From Streptomyces sp. NRRL B-3428 (lineage in GTDB: Bacteria > Actinomycetota > Actinomycetes > Streptomycetales > Streptomycetaceae), in NCBI GenBank assembly GCA_000721375.1, contig JOGW01000004.1, positions 310,001 to 374,000 on the forward strand: a stretch of 64,000 bases of DNA, read 5' to 3'. This document shows positions 45,101 through 54,596 of the stretch, one piece after another. Below the pieces are notes generated by a model that saw only the letters and a program-made list of their open reading frames with translations, did no database searches and was not told the DNA's origin. The position numbers and the translations under genes are program-made. Position 1 is the first letter of the stretch; each line of letters begins with the position of its first letter.

Positions 45101-45131
45101 CAACCGCCCCGCCTCGTACGCTGGACGCACC

Positions 45132-46109
45132 ATGACACGCAAGCCCCGCCCCCGGCGCTCCCCTCTCCCCCAGCGCGACGGCGTGGACGCCGTGCGGCTG
45201 AAACTCCCCGTCGACGGGGGCTGGGCCACCGTTCGCGATCACCTCGTCGAACGACTCGCCCCGCAGGCCGGGGTGATCGACGCGATGCTGGCCGCCGGTG
45301 AGTTCGTCACCATGGAGGGGCCAGTGAAGCCCGACGCCCCCTATGTGGCAGGGCAGTTGATCTGGTTCCATCGCGATCTGGCTCCTGAGGTTCCGGTCCC
45401 CTTTCCCATCGACGTCCTGTACCGCGACGAGCATCTCGTCGTCGCCGACAAACCCCACTTCCTCGCCACCACCCCCCGCGGCTCCCATGTCACCCAGACC
45501 GCGCTCGCCCGGCTCCGGCGCGAACTCGACCTGCCGCAGCTCAGCGCCGCGCACCGCCTCGACCGGCTGACCGCAGGAGTGGTGATGTTCATCGTGCGGC
45601 CCGAGGAACGCGGTCGGTATCAGACGCTGTTCAGCGCCAAGGCGGTCCGCAAGGAGTACGAGGCGGTGGCCCCCCACGACCCGACGCTGGAGCTGCCCCG
45701 CACGGTGCTCAGCCGTATCGAGAAGGTGCGCGGCATCATCGCGGCGAGTGAGATCCCGGGCGAGCCCAACAGCGAGAGCCGGATCGAGTTGCTCGACCAC
45801 CGCCCCGCACCTGGACATGGCGACGCCGGCCTCGGGCGGTACCGTCTGCGGCCGCAGACGGGGCGCACCCATCAGCTACGGGTCCACATGAACTCACTCG
45901 GACTGCCGCTGCTGGGGGACCCGGTCTACCCGGACGTCCTCCCCCAGCCCCCAGCCGACGACTTCACCCGCCCGCTCCAACTTCTCGCCACCACCCTGGA
46001 GTTCAGCGACCCGATCACCGGCAAGCAGCACAGCTTCACCACCCGTCGCACCCTGCAGGCCTGGGAGGCCTACGACAGGTGGGCAGGCGACGCCCCCACC
46101 ACGGACTGA
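45132..46109 (+). CDS. RluA-family pseudouridine synthase
   Basis: The 325-residue protein has the catalytic motif HRLDRLTAGVVMFI, in which the Asp of HRLD attacks uridine C1'. It also contains DEHLVVADKPHFLATTP and the C-terminal RPQTGRTHQLRVHMNSLGLPLLGDPVY, all typical of the RluA/RluC group. The N-terminus may carry a small S4-like or adaptor region, and the basic start (MTRKPRPRRSPLPQRDG) suits RNA binding. The target position is unknown. It converges with the P450 gene, with stops about 5 bases apart. Confidence 0.93.
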   Translation: MTRKPRPRRSPLPQRDGVDAVRLKLPVDGGWATVRDHLVERLAPQAGVIDAMLAAGEFVTMEGPVKPDAPYVAGQLIWFHRDLAPEVPVPFPIDVLYRDEHLVVADKPHFLATTPRGSHVTQTALARLRRELDLPQLSAAHRLDRLTAGVVMFIVRPEERGRYQTLFSAKAVRKEYEAVAPHDPTLELPRTVLSRIEKVRGIIAASEIPGEPNSESRIELLDHRPAPGHGDAGLGRYRLRPQTGRTHQLRVHMNSLGLPLLGDPVYPDVLPQPPADDFTRPLQLLATTLEFSDPITGKQHSFTTRRTLQAWEAYDRWAGDAPTTD

Positions 46110-46113
46110 ACCC

Positions 46114-47448
46114 CTACTCCACGGCGCCTCTCCCCCGCACCACGGCCGTCACATCCCGGTCCGGCTGCAGCGTCAGCGAAGGCACCGGGCGTATCTCCTC
46201 CTGATCCACCAGGAGTTCGAACCGCCGGGCGATCACTGCCAGGATCAGCACCGCCTCCACCATGGCGAATCGCGCACCCAGGCATACCCTTGGACCACCA
46301 CCGAAGGGATACCAGGCGTACTCGGGTATCTCCTCACTCTCCGCCCCGCTCCACCGCTCGGGCCGGAAGCGCTCCGCCTCCTTGTACCAGCGCGGATCGC
46401 GCTGCGTGGCCCACTGGCTGCTCCACACCCGAGTGCCCTTGGGCATGGGCTGCCCGCCGATCGAGGCACCCTCCTTGGCAAGGCCGGTGAGCAACCAGAT
46501 CGTGGGGTACAGCCGCAGTGTCTCCTTCACCACGGCCTGGGTGTAGGTGAGTTCCGCGTAGTCCTCGAAGCTCGGATCGCGATCCCCGAGGACCCGGTCG
46601 AGCTCCTCGCCCAGCGCTGCCCTCGCCTCGGGGTTACGGGACAGCAGATACCAGGCCCACACCAACGTCGAGCTGGTCGTCTCATGGCCACCGATGTAGA
46701 GCGTGACGGCCTCGTCCCGTATCTCGACGTCGGTGAGCTGCGCGCCCGTCTCGTCCCTGGCCGTGAGCAGCCGGCTGAGCAGATCCGGCCGCTCGTCCGG
46801 CGCGTCCCGGTGCGCGGCGACGATCCGGTCGACCTCCGCGTCGATCACGGCCGCGGCCTTCTTGATGCGGGCCCGGCCGGGCGTCGGCACCCAGTCCGGC
46901 AGTACGGCGCCGAGCCCGCTGAACTCCGCACCGATCTCCTTGAGCGCCACCTCCATGGCCTCGCCGATCGCCTCCGAGTCGGACTCGGTGTCCACGCCGA
47001 AGATCGTGGACACGGCGATCCTCCGGGTCAAGGTCACCATCTCCCGCTTGATGTCGATCCGTTGACCGTCCGACCAGGTCTCGGCGAGGTCGATCGCACT
47101 GGATGCCATCGTCTGCGCATAGGACTTGACCTGCTTGGGCCGCACCGATGGCTGCACCAGGGACCGCTTGCGGCGCCAGTCCTTGCCCTTGGCGACCACC
47201 ACCCCGTTGCCCATGACCGTACGGAACGCGATCCCCAGGTCCGGCTGGTCGAAGGTGCCCTCGGTCTCCCGCATCAACTCGCCTATGTGATCAGGCTCGG
47301 TGAGGAACACACAGTCGGTGCGGCCGAACCGCCAGCTCACCATCGTGCCGCGCTCACGCAGGAGCTCGAAGAACGCAAGGGGGTCCTTGCCGAACTGCGG
47401 CAGGTTGCCGAGCAGCGGCACTCCGCGCGGGCCGGGCACCAACGTCAT
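46114..47448 (-). CDS. Cytochrome P450
   Basis: The 444-residue haem monooxygenase has the I-helix oxygen-binding motif YIGGHETTSS, the ExxR motif ETLRLYP and the haem-binding loop FGGGPRVCLG with the cysteine ligand. The N-terminus MTLVPGPRGVPLLGNLPQFGKDPLAFFELLRERG carries the proline-rich entry and resembles the CYP102/CYP4-like fatty-acid hydroxylase group more than the usual actinobacterial CYP105/107 types; this placement is tentative. No ferredoxin or reductase gene is adjacent. The substrate is unknown. Confidence 0.93.
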   Translation of the reverse strand: MTLVPGPRGVPLLGNLPQFGKDPLAFFELLRERGTMVSWRFGRTDCVFLTEPDHIGELMRETEGTFDQPDLGIAFRTVMGNGVVVAKGKDWRRKRSLVQPSVRPKQVKSYAQTMASSAIDLAETWSDGQRIDIKREMVTLTRRIAVSTIFGVDTESDSEAIGEAMEVALKEIGAEFSGLGAVLPDWVPTPGRARIKKAAAVIDAEVDRIVAAHRDAPDERPDLLSRLLTARDETGAQLTDVEIRDEAVTLYIGGHETTSSTLVWAWYLLSRNPEARAALGEELDRVLGDRDPSFEDYAELTYTQAVVKETLRLYPTIWLLTGLAKEGASIGGQPMPKGTRVWSSQWATQRDPRWYKEAERFRPERWSGAESEEIPEYAWYPFGGGPRVCLGARFAMVEAVLILAVIARRFELLVDQEEIRPVPSLTLQPDRDVTAVVRGRGAVE

Positions 47449-47579
47449 GGTCGAACTCCCCTTCGTGGTGGCACAGTTCGTTCGCCTGCGCCGCGTGTCA
47501 CGCCATGAAATCCGAGCCGCGATCAGGCCGCCACCCCTGTGGATAAGCCATCAGGAAGCGACCCGCACTTGTATGACAA

Positions 47580-47608
47580 ATGCGCCGCCCCGAACAGGGA
47601 CGGCGCAT
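47580..47608 (-). terminator. Terminator of helicase gene
   Basis: A 12-bp stem (ATGCGCCG... with ...CGGCGCAT, 47580-47591 and 47597-47608) lies 24 bases past the helicase stop and is followed on that strand by TTTG. Confidence 0.7.
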
Positions 47609-47631
47609 CAGCCACGCAGAACGAAGGGAAC

Positions 47632-50436
47632 TCACCCGACGGACGAGTAGGCAACCACTCCTCGCAGCAACGCATCCACAGCCTTGCGCGCGTTCTTCGC
47701 CACGGTGCTGTCCTCCTTGGGCGCGGCCGCCGCGATCTGGCCGAGCACATCGATCACCTGCTTGCACCAGCGCACGAAGTCACCGGCCGGCATCTCCGCC
47801 TCGCGCAGCACCTCGTCCAGGCCCTTGTCCGAAGCCCACATGTACGCGGCCCAGGCAAAGCCCAGATCCGGCTCGCGCTGACCGACACCCTCGGTCTGGC
47901 TGATCCCGAAGTCCTCCTCGAGAGCATCGAGTCGGCCCCAGATCCGCACCATGTCGCCGAGCGCGGCCTTCGCCTGGCCGGACGGCAGCTTGGGCGCCAT
48001 GGCGTCGTCGCTCTGCCGTGCCTCGTACACCAACGCCGAAACGCAGGCAGCAAGTTCGGCCGGAGTCAGCCCTTCCCAGACCCGCTCGCGCAGACACTCG
48101 GAGGCCAGCAGATCGAGCTCTCCGTAAAGCCGTGCGAGCCGCTTGCCGTGCTCGGTGACCTCGTCGCCGCGCAGATAGTCGAGCTCGGTGAGCAGCGCGA
48201 CGATGCGGTCGAAGGTGCGGGCGATGGTGTTCGTACGCCCCTCGATCCGCCGCTCCAGCTGCTTGGTGTCACGAGCCAGCCGGTGGTAGCGCTCGGCCCA
48301 GCGGGCATGGTCCTCCCGCTCGTCGCAGCCGTGGCACGGGTGTGCGCGCAACTGCTCCCGCAGCCTCGCGATCCCACGGTCGTCGGCCGCCGCCGCCCGC
48401 CCGCGCCGGTGCCGCTCGGGCCGGATGTGCCCGGCCTTCGTACGCAGCGCGGAGGCGAGATCGCGACGGGACTGCGGCGAGCGCGGATTGAACGACTTCG
48501 GGACCCGCATCCGGTCGAGCGCTTCGACCGGCACCGGGAAGTCGATCGCCGCAAGCCGTTTGACCTGCCGCTCTGCCGTCAGCACCAACGGGCGGGGCCC
48601 GTCGTGCGCCTCGAAGCCCCGATGCCCGTTGGAGCGCCCCGCGGGAATCCCCGGATCGAGCACCAGCGCGAGTCCCGCGTACTTCCCGGTGGGCACGTGG
48701 ATCACATCGCCCGGCTTGAGCTTCTCCAGGGCCACGGCCGCCTCGGCACGGCGCTGCGAGGCGCCCTGCTTCGCCAGCTCGTTCTCCCGGTCCTTGAGCT
48801 CACGCCGCAGTCGCGCGTACTCGTCGAAGTCGCCGAGGTGGCAGGTCATCGACTCCTTGTAGCCGTCGAGCCCTTCCTCGTTGCGCTGCACCTGGCGCGA
48901 GATCCCGACCACGGACTTGTCCGCCTGGAACTGCGCGAACGAGGTCTCGAGCAGCTCACGCGAGCGATGCCGCCCGAACTGCTGGGTGAGATTGACCGCC
49001 ATGTTGTACGAGGGCTTGAAGCTGGACCGCAGCGGATAGGTACGCGTACCGGCCAGACCGGCGAGCGCCTCGGGGTTCATGCCGCGCTGCCAAAGCACCA
49101 CCGCATGGCCCTCGATGTCGATGCCACGCCGACCCGCACGCCCGGTGAGCTGGGTGTACTCGCCGGGGGTGATGTCGGCGTGCTGCTCACCGTTCCACTT
49201 GACGAGCTTCTCCAACACCACCGATCGCGCGGGCATGTTGATGCCGAGCGCGAGCGTCTCGGTGGCGAAGACCGCCTTCACCAGGCCTCGGACGAACAGC
49301 TCCTCGACGACCTCCTTGAAGGTCGGCAGCATGCCCGCGTGATGCGCCGCGATGCCGCGTTCGAGCGCTTCAAGCCACTCGAAGTAACCGAGCACATGCA
49401 GGTCTTCGTTGGGGATGGACGCCGTGCGCTCCTCGACGATCTCGCGCACCCGAAGGCGCGCGTCGTCGTCGTTCAGCCGCAGCCCCGCGTACAGACACTG
49501 CTGTACGGCGGCCTCACAGGCCGCGCGGCTGAAGATGAACGTGATCGCGGGCAGCAGCCCCTCGTTGTCGAGCCGCTCGATGACCTCGGGCCGCGACGGA
49601 GTCCAGATCCGCGAACGCGCTCTGCGCTCCCGCTCCCGGTCGGCCTCGCGTCCACGCCGCTTGTCGCGGCCGAACGTCTGGCGGGTGGCCTCCATCCGCG
49701 CCATGCGTACGAGATCGGGGTTGACCTCGCGCTTCTTGGCCGCGGACTCCTCCTCGAAGAGGTCGTACATCCGCCGCCCGGCCAGCACATGCTGGAACAG
49801 CGGCACCGGCCGGTGCTCGGAGACGATCACGTCGGTGTCCCCGCGTACCGTGTCCAGCCAGTCGCCGAACTCCTCCGCGTTCGACACCGTGGCCGAAAGC
49901 GATACGAGCGTGACCGACTCGGGAAGGTGAATGATCACTTCTTCCCATACGGCGCCGCGGAAGCGGTCGGAGAGGTAGTGCACCTCGTCCATCACGACAT
50001 AGCCGAGGCCGAGCAACGACTGCGAGCCCGAATACAGCATGTTGCGAAGCACCTCGGTGGTCATCACGACCACGGGTGCCTCGGAGTTGACGCTGTTGTC
50101 GCCCGTCAGGAGGCCGACCTTGTCGGCGCCGTAGCGCTTCGCCAGATCCGCGTATTTCTGGTTGGACAGCGCCTTGATGGGTGTGGTGTAGAAGCACTTC
50201 TTGCCCTGTCCAAGGGCGAGATGCACGGCGAATTCGCCGACGATGGTCTTGCCGGAGCCGGTCGGGGCGGCGACAAGGACGCCCTTCCCCGCTTCCAGCG
50301 ACTTACAGGCCTCGATCTGGAAGGGGTCGAGACCGAATTCGTACATCTCGCGGAAGGGCGCGAGTGCGGTGGCCTGCTCGGCAGCGCGCGCCCGTGCTGC
50401 CGCATACCGCTCGGCCGGTGAGAGGTCCTCTGTCAT
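47632..50436 (-). CDS. helY: Ski2/Mtr4-like DEVH-box helicase (HelY family)
   Basis: The 934-residue protein has Walker A APTGSGKT, the DEVH box (VMDEVHYLSDRFRG), SLSATVSNAEEFGDWL and motif VI TGRAGRRG, followed by a long insertion and the C-terminal Ski2-like helical domain. The CHGCDEREDH stretch may bind a metal. This is the actinobacterial HelY/SkiV2-type RNA helicase, thought to unwind or help degrade RNA; that role is inferred from the family. It is upstream of nothing obvious on its strand and lies near tatC/tatA, as in S. coelicolor. Confidence 0.93.
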   Translation of the reverse strand: MTEDLSPAERYAAARARAAEQATALAPFREMYEFGLDPFQIEACKSLEAGKGVLVAAPTGSGKTIVGEFAVHLALGQGKKCFYTTPIKALSNQKYADLAKRYGADKVGLLTGDNSVNSEAPVVVMTTEVLRNMLYSGSQSLLGLGYVVMDEVHYLSDRFRGAVWEEVIIHLPESVTLVSLSATVSNAEEFGDWLDTVRGDTDVIVSEHRPVPLFQHVLAGRRMYDLFEEESAAKKREVNPDLVRMARMEATRQTFGRDKRRGREADRERERRARSRIWTPSRPEVIERLDNEGLLPAITFIFSRAACEAAVQQCLYAGLRLNDDDARLRVREIVEERTASIPNEDLHVLGYFEWLEALERGIAAHHAGMLPTFKEVVEELFVRGLVKAVFATETLALGINMPARSVVLEKLVKWNGEQHADITPGEYTQLTGRAGRRGIDIEGHAVVLWQRGMNPEALAGLAGTRTYPLRSSFKPSYNMAVNLTQQFGRHRSRELLETSFAQFQADKSVVGISRQVQRNEEGLDGYKESMTCHLGDFDEYARLRRELKDRENELAKQGASQRRAEAAVALEKLKPGDVIHVPTGKYAGLALVLDPGIPAGRSNGHRGFEAHDGPRPLVLTAERQVKRLAAIDFPVPVEALDRMRVPKSFNPRSPQSRRDLASALRTKAGHIRPERHRRGRAAAADDRGIARLREQLRAHPCHGCDEREDHARWAERYHRLARDTKQLERRIEGRTNTIARTFDRIVALLTELDYLRGDEVTEHGKRLARLYGELDLLASECLRERVWEGLTPAELAACVSALVYEARQSDDAMAPKLPSGQAKAALGDMVRIWGRLDALEEDFGISQTEGVGQREPDLGFAWAAYMWASDKGLDEVLREAEMPAGDFVRWCKQVIDVLGQIAAAAPKEDSTVAKNARKAVDALLRGVVAYSSVG

Positions 50437-50515
50437 CTTGGTTCGAGCCTACCCGGAGCCACTGACACTGGTCGCGATCTTTGTTTGCCCGGCAACGGGC
50501 TTTACGAAGCGGAAA

Positions 50516-51412
50516 CTACCTCGGCGAGGTCAGTACCCGGACAGCGCCCGGCGCACACTCGGCGCTCAGCGGCAACGGCCCGAGCGGCTCCCCGTCGGCG
50601 TAACCCGTGATGCCGGCCGCCTCGACGGTGATCTTCGAGGCACGGTGCACGGTGACCTTGGGGTGGTCGACGTGCGTGCCCTTGTAGACCCGTGGAAACA
50701 CCTTGAGCAGGGTCGCCCGGGAGCAGTCGCCGACGACAGTGATGTCGAAGAGCCCGTCGTCCACCGCGGCTGACGGACAGATCCGCATGCCGCCGCCGTA
50801 CGAGGATCCGTTGCCCACTGCGATCAGCGTGGCGTCGACCTCCTGGACCGGCCCGTCGTCCAGGCTGATCCGGAACGGGAAGGGCTTGAACGCGGCGAGT
50901 TCGGCGATCATGGCGAGGTCGTACTTGAAGCGTCCGGTCGGCCAACGCATCCGGTTTCCGCGGTCGTTGACCCGCGAGTCGAAGCCGCAGGCGAGGACGG
51001 TGCCGAAGAAGCGGTCGCCGATACGGCCGAGGTCGACGGCGCGCGTCGTACTGCCCTTGAGCGCCTCGGCGGCCAGTCTTCCGGCGGCCTGCGGGTCACG
51101 TATCGGCAGGTCGAGAGCGCGGGCGAAATCGTTGCCCGTGCCGACGGCGACGATCCCCAGCGGGGTGTCCGTCCCGGCGACGGCCTGCAGCGCGAGGTTG
51201 ATCATGCCGTCCCCGCCGACGGCGACCAGCGCGCCGGTCCCCGCGTCGACGGCCTCGCGGGCCCGTCTCAGCGCGTCGTCGGCGTCCTCACCCACGACCG
51301 TACGGACGGAGAATCCTGCGTCCCGGAACGCGCGAGCGGCCGGCTGCGCCGCATGGGCGCCCCGGCCGCGTCCCGCGGTGGGATTGACGAAGAGGGTGAT
51401 CTCGCTGGTCAC
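50516..51412 (-). CDS. Diacylglycerol/lipid kinase family protein
   Basis: The 298-residue protein has the DAGK catalytic domain: NPTAGRGRG near the N-terminus, the nucleotide-binding VAVGGDGMINLALQAV (GGDGT-like) and the later VGTGNDFARAL. These are the DgkB/YegS-type signatures. It should phosphorylate diacylglycerol or a related lipid at the membrane. The start is GTG 51412. It follows tatC with a spacer of about 20 bases on the same strand and may be co-transcribed with it. Confidence 0.93.
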   Translation of the reverse strand: MTSEITLFVNPTAGRGRGAHAAQPAARAFRDAGFSVRTVVGEDADDALRRAREAVDAGTGALVAVGGDGMINLALQAVAGTDTPLGIVAVGTGNDFARALDLPIRDPQAAGRLAAEALKGSTTRAVDLGRIGDRFFGTVLACGFDSRVNDRGNRMRWPTGRFKYDLAMIAELAAFKPFPFRISLDDGPVQEVDATLIAVGNGSSYGGGMRICPSAAVDDGLFDITVVGDCSRATLLKVFPRVYKGTHVDHPKVTVHRASKITVEAAGITGYADGEPLGPLPLSAECAPGAVRVLTSPR

Positions 51413-51430
51413 GGCCCGGACCCTACAAGG

Positions 51431-52387
51431 TCAGGTGACGTCGTCGTAACCGTTGAGCCGGCGCTCGCCTTCGCCGGTGGCCTGCTCGGGGAGAGCGCGG
51501 GCCGCTGAGACCTGTTCGACGTCGCCGATGTCCTCGGGGGTGAGGTCGAGGTCGGAGGCCTCGTCGTCACCGGGACCCTCTGCTGCGACCCGGGCCCGGC
51601 GCTTGTCGTTGATCAACGAGAAGCCGCAGGCCGCGAAGTACAGGATCCAGATGGGCGCCGCCAGGGCCATCATCGTCAGCGGGTCGGTGCTGGGCGTGAT
51701 GATCGCGGAGAACAGCGTGATGCCCAGGATCATGGCCCGCCACCAGCTGAGCATCCGCTTGCCGGTGACCGCTCCCGTCAGGTTGAGCATCGACAGGACC
51801 AGCGGCAGCTCGAAGGAGAGGCCGAAGATCAGCACCATGCGGACGATCAGGTCGATCAGCTCGTCCAGCGGCAGCAGGTTGTCCGTGTCCGAGGGGGAGA
51901 ACTCGATCAGGACGGACGCCATCGTCGGGAGCGTGACGTACGCGAAGAAAGCGCCACCGAGGAACAGCGGTACGCCGATGCCCACGAAGGCCATGGAGTA
52001 CTTGCGCTCGTGCTTGTGCAGTCCGGGAGCGATGAACGCCCAGAGCTGGTAGAGCCAGACCGGCGACGCGAGCACCAGACCGGCCATCAGGGAGACCTTG
52101 AGCGCCAGTGTGAACGGTGTGATCAGACCGTTCAGAACGATGCGCGCGCAGACCTCGTCGCCGCCCTCCTTGGACAGCTCCGTGAAGCTCTGCTCACAGC
52201 CGACCGAGGACAGCACGGGGTCCGTGAAGAACTCGACGATGTCCTTGTAGAAGAAAGCGGCGACGATCGTGACGACCAGGATGCCGACGACGGCCTTGGC
52301 CAGCCGGTTGCGCAGCTCTCGGAGATGCTCCGCGAGGGGCATACGCCCCTCGGGATCCGTCTCCTCTTTGCGGGCAGACTTGAGCAA
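51431..52387 (-). CDS. tatC: Twin-arginine translocase subunit TatC
   Basis: The 318-residue protein has six membrane helices and the conserved EHLRELRNRL at the cytoplasmic N-terminus, which receives the twin-arginine signal peptide. It also has ASPVWLYQLWAFIAPGLHKHERKY and a final helix around GITLFSAIITPSTDPLTMMALAAPIWILYF. A long acidic C-terminal tail is typical of actinobacteria. The start is TTG 52387, weaker than usual; the upstream GAGGACG is a possible ribosome site. It follows tatA by about 50 bases, and a tatB gene is not seen here. Confidence 0.96.
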   Translation of the reverse strand: MLKSARKEETDPEGRMPLAEHLRELRNRLAKAVVGILVVTIVAAFFYKDIVEFFTDPVLSSVGCEQSFTELSKEGGDEVCARIVLNGLITPFTLALKVSLMAGLVLASPVWLYQLWAFIAPGLHKHERKYSMAFVGIGVPLFLGGAFFAYVTLPTMASVLIEFSPSDTDNLLPLDELIDLIVRMVLIFGLSFELPLVLSMLNLTGAVTGKRMLSWWRAMILGITLFSAIITPSTDPLTMMALAAPIWILYFAACGFSLINDKRRARVAAEGPGDDEASDLDLTPEDIGDVEQVSAARALPEQATGEGERRLNGYDDVT

Positions 52388-52434
52388 CCCACGTCCTCAT
52401 CTCGTGCGGCAGGCCGGACGTGACCTGCTCAGGG

Positions 52435-52716
52435 TCAGCGCTTGGTCGTGTCCGTGGGCTCGGTCACGGGACGCGAGCTGGTCACGTCACCGGGAGCGGC
52501 CTGGATCGTGCGCTGAGCCGGGGGCTGCTGCTCGTCGGCGTTCGGCGGGCCGGCGGCAGCGTCCTTGGAGTCGTCGGACTTCATCGCCTTGGCCTCGCTC
52601 TTGAGGATGCGGGCCGACTTGCCGAGCGAGCGCGCCATGTCGGGGAGCCGCTTGGCTCCGAACAGCAGCAGTACGACGACGAGGATCAAGATGATCTCGG
52701 TGGGGCCGAGCCTCAT
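52435..52716 (-). CDS. tatA: Twin-arginine translocase subunit TatA
   Basis: The 93-residue protein has one N-terminal membrane helix (MRLGPTEIILILVVVLLLFGAKRLPDMARSLG) and an amphipathic helix with the FGAKRLPD hinge, then a flexible acidic/proline-rich tail. TatA oligomers form the transport conduit with TatC. The start is ATG 52716 behind AAGAAGG. It lies immediately upstream of tatC and is probably co-transcribed. Confidence 0.96.
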   Translation of the reverse strand: MRLGPTEIILILVVVLLLFGAKRLPDMARSLGKSARILKSEAKAMKSDDSKDAAAGPPNADEQQPPAQRTIQAAPGDVTSSRPVTEPTDTTKR

Positions 52717-52959
52717 AGCTGTTTACCTTCTTCACCGAGGCGACAGGGAACGTGTTGGCCGGTGAACCGGACAGACATCCGATCACCGCGCTGACAGCGA
52801 TCGTAACCCCCGGGAGTGAACCTGAGGCAATGCCTGTGCGTACTCCCGGTTGAGGACCCGGCGCCTCCTTGCCGGGTCTCTGCTTCAGCAGCGTACCCGC
52901 CCGGCCAGGCAAGTTGGAGAGTGCGCCGGTCAATTAACGGACAAGCCCCCCGGCTCCCG
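52717..52959. other. Intergenic region between tatA and small membrane protein
   Basis: About 240 bases hold no convincing gene. The stretch nearest 52717-52800 is the probable tatA promoter and leader. Confidence 0.5.
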
Positions 52960-53157
52960 TCAGAGCACGTCGCGCCCGGTGCGGGCCATGTCGGTGGCCG
53001 CCCGCTCAAGATCGTTCGAGGCGGCGCTGATCTTCCTTGAGGTTTCGGCGACTTGGGCCCCCAGCCGCCGCACCTCCACGAAGACCCGTACGGCGAAGAA
53101 GGCGAGCACCACGAGCCCCAGGAAGCCGAGTGCGATCGCGATCATGGACCAGAGCAT
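52960..53157 (-). CDS. Small membrane protein (DUF948-like)
   Basis: The 65-residue protein has one N-terminal membrane helix (MLWSMIAIALGFLGLVVLAF) and a short charged helix (VRRLGAQVAETSRKISAASNDLERAATDMARTGRD) that could form a coiled coil. This resembles DUF948-like proteins. Its stop-to-start spacing to the zinc-ribbon gene upstream is about 9 bases, so the two may be co-transcribed. The function is unknown. Confidence 0.8.
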   Translation of the reverse strand: MLWSMIAIALGFLGLVVLAFFAVRVFVEVRRLGAQVAETSRKISAASNDLERAATDMARTGRDVL

Positions 53158-53166
53158 GCGGCAAGC

Positions 53167-53418
53167 CTAGACCGCGGAGTGCAGACGCAAGGTCCGCACC
53201 CCACCGCGGGCGAGGAGTTCGACGATCCGCTCCCCCGCCGGCTTGCGTACGGACGCACCGCACTCGGGGCAGGTGAAGGTGTAGAAGGTGGTGCGGTGGC
53301 TGGCGCCCATCACCAACCGCAGGGCCTCCGCGGGGAGTACGAAACTCGCGCGACAGTCGGGGCAGCCCGCACGGAAGAGGGCCGCGTCCTCCATGGACGC
53401 ACGGACAATTCCGGACAT
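53167..53418 (-). CDS. Small zinc-ribbon protein
   Basis: The 83-residue protein has two CxxC knuckles (FRAGCPDCRASF and FTCPECGASVRKP) about 30 residues apart, forming a zinc ribbon. ATG 53418 (MSGIVRASMEDAALFRAGCPDC) is preferred over a 43-residue extension that has no family support. It is followed directly by the small membrane protein gene and preceded by pafC. The function is unknown; the ribbon suggests nucleic-acid or protein contact. Confidence 0.85.
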   Translation of the reverse strand: MSGIVRASMEDAALFRAGCPDCRASFVLPAEALRLVMGASHRTTFYTFTCPECGASVRKPAGERIVELLARGGVRTLRLHSAV

Positions 53419-53625
53419 TTCCGAATTACCCGACTCTGTCGTGGGGTTGGGTGAGTACCAACGCCCCACGGTGCCCTCGCTCCACGCCCCGGCCCATACG
53501 TCCGTCGTGCCGAATCCGCCATCGGCCCTCGGTGTCCGCACCGTCACAGCTCCCTCCGGTTCTGCCCGTACGTCTCGATCACACCTGGTCGTGCGCGTCT
53601 TTCAGAGACCCGCTCGTACGTTTCT

Positions 53626-54579
53626 TCAGACCTGCTCGTACGCCTCCAGCGCCGCCCGTGCCGCCTGGCGTGCGCTGTCCGCGAGCTCCTGCGGCGCGAT
53701 GATGTGCCCGTCCCGGCCGAGCCGGAGCGCGAGGCGCTTCAGGGACGCGGGGTCCGGCGTGCGCAGCGTGATCCGCAACCCGCCCTCGGGCAGTTCCTCG
53801 GCGCTGTCGTGCGGGTAGTACTCGGCGACCCAGCGCCCGCCGGGCCCGACCTCAACCACGACCTCGGGGTCATCGGCCGAGGGCTGTACGAGCCCTTCGG
53901 ACAGATCCCGCAGTTCCAGCTCGGGCGGTGAGGCGACCTCGTCGAGGATCCGGATCTCGGCGACCCGGTCGAGGCGGAAGGTGCGCCGCGCCTCGGAGCG
54001 GTAGCACCAGGCCTCCATGTACGTGTGGCCGAGCGCGAACAGGCGGATCGGGTCGACCTCGCGCTCGGTGAGCTCGTCACGGGCCGGTGAGTAGTAGCGC
54101 AGCCACAGGCGCCTGCGCTCGGAGATGGCGCGGTCGACCTCGGCGAAGACACCGCCCTCGGACTCGAAGGTGACCGAGAGCCGGTCGCCGGCCGCGGCGG
54201 TCTCCCCCGCGGCCGCCTCCAGCTTGGAAGTCGCCCTGAGCAGGGCCTGACGGTCGCTCTCCCGCAGACCCGGCAGAGTGGCCACGGCGCGCGCTGCGAC
54301 CAGCAGAGCAGTCGCCTCGTCGGCGGCCAGGCGCAGGGGCGCGGCCACGTCATCGGGGTTGTGCCACCAGATCCGCTCACCATCCGTATCGATGTCGAGC
54401 AGATCACCGCCACGGAAACTCGTCCCGCACAGCGGCAGCACATCGAGGTCGGAGATCAGCTCGGCCTCGGTGACCCCGAAGGCGCGCGCGACATCGGCGA
54501 CGCGGGCGCCGGGGCGTTCCTTCAGATACGTGACCAGGGAGAGCATGCGACGTGTCTGGTCGATGGCGTTGGCAGCCAT
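53626..54579 (-). CDS. pafC: WYL-domain regulator PafC
   Basis: The 317-residue protein has an N-terminal helix-turn-helix (TYLKERPGARVADVARAFGVTEAELISDLDVLPLCG) and a central WYL domain (RRRLWLRYYSPARDELTEREVDPIRLFALGHTYMEAWCYRSEARRTFRLDRV), then a WCX-type extension. It pairs with PafB. In mycobacteria the PafB-PafC complex activates RecA-independent DNA-damage genes. The gene follows pafB by 17 bases on the same strand and is the second of the pair. The symbol is by order and family. Confidence 0.92.
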   Translation of the reverse strand: MAANAIDQTRRMLSLVTYLKERPGARVADVARAFGVTEAELISDLDVLPLCGTSFRGGDLLDIDTDGERIWWHNPDDVAAPLRLAADEATALLVAARAVATLPGLRESDRQALLRATSKLEAAAGETAAAGDRLSVTFESEGGVFAEVDRAISERRRLWLRYYSPARDELTEREVDPIRLFALGHTYMEAWCYRSEARRTFRLDRVAEIRILDEVASPPELELRDLSEGLVQPSADDPEVVVEVGPGGRWVAEYYPHDSAEELPEGGLRITLRTPDPASLKRLALRLGRDGHIIAPQELADSARQAARAALEAYEQV

Positions 54580-54596
54580 GGTGTTCCGGTTCCCCC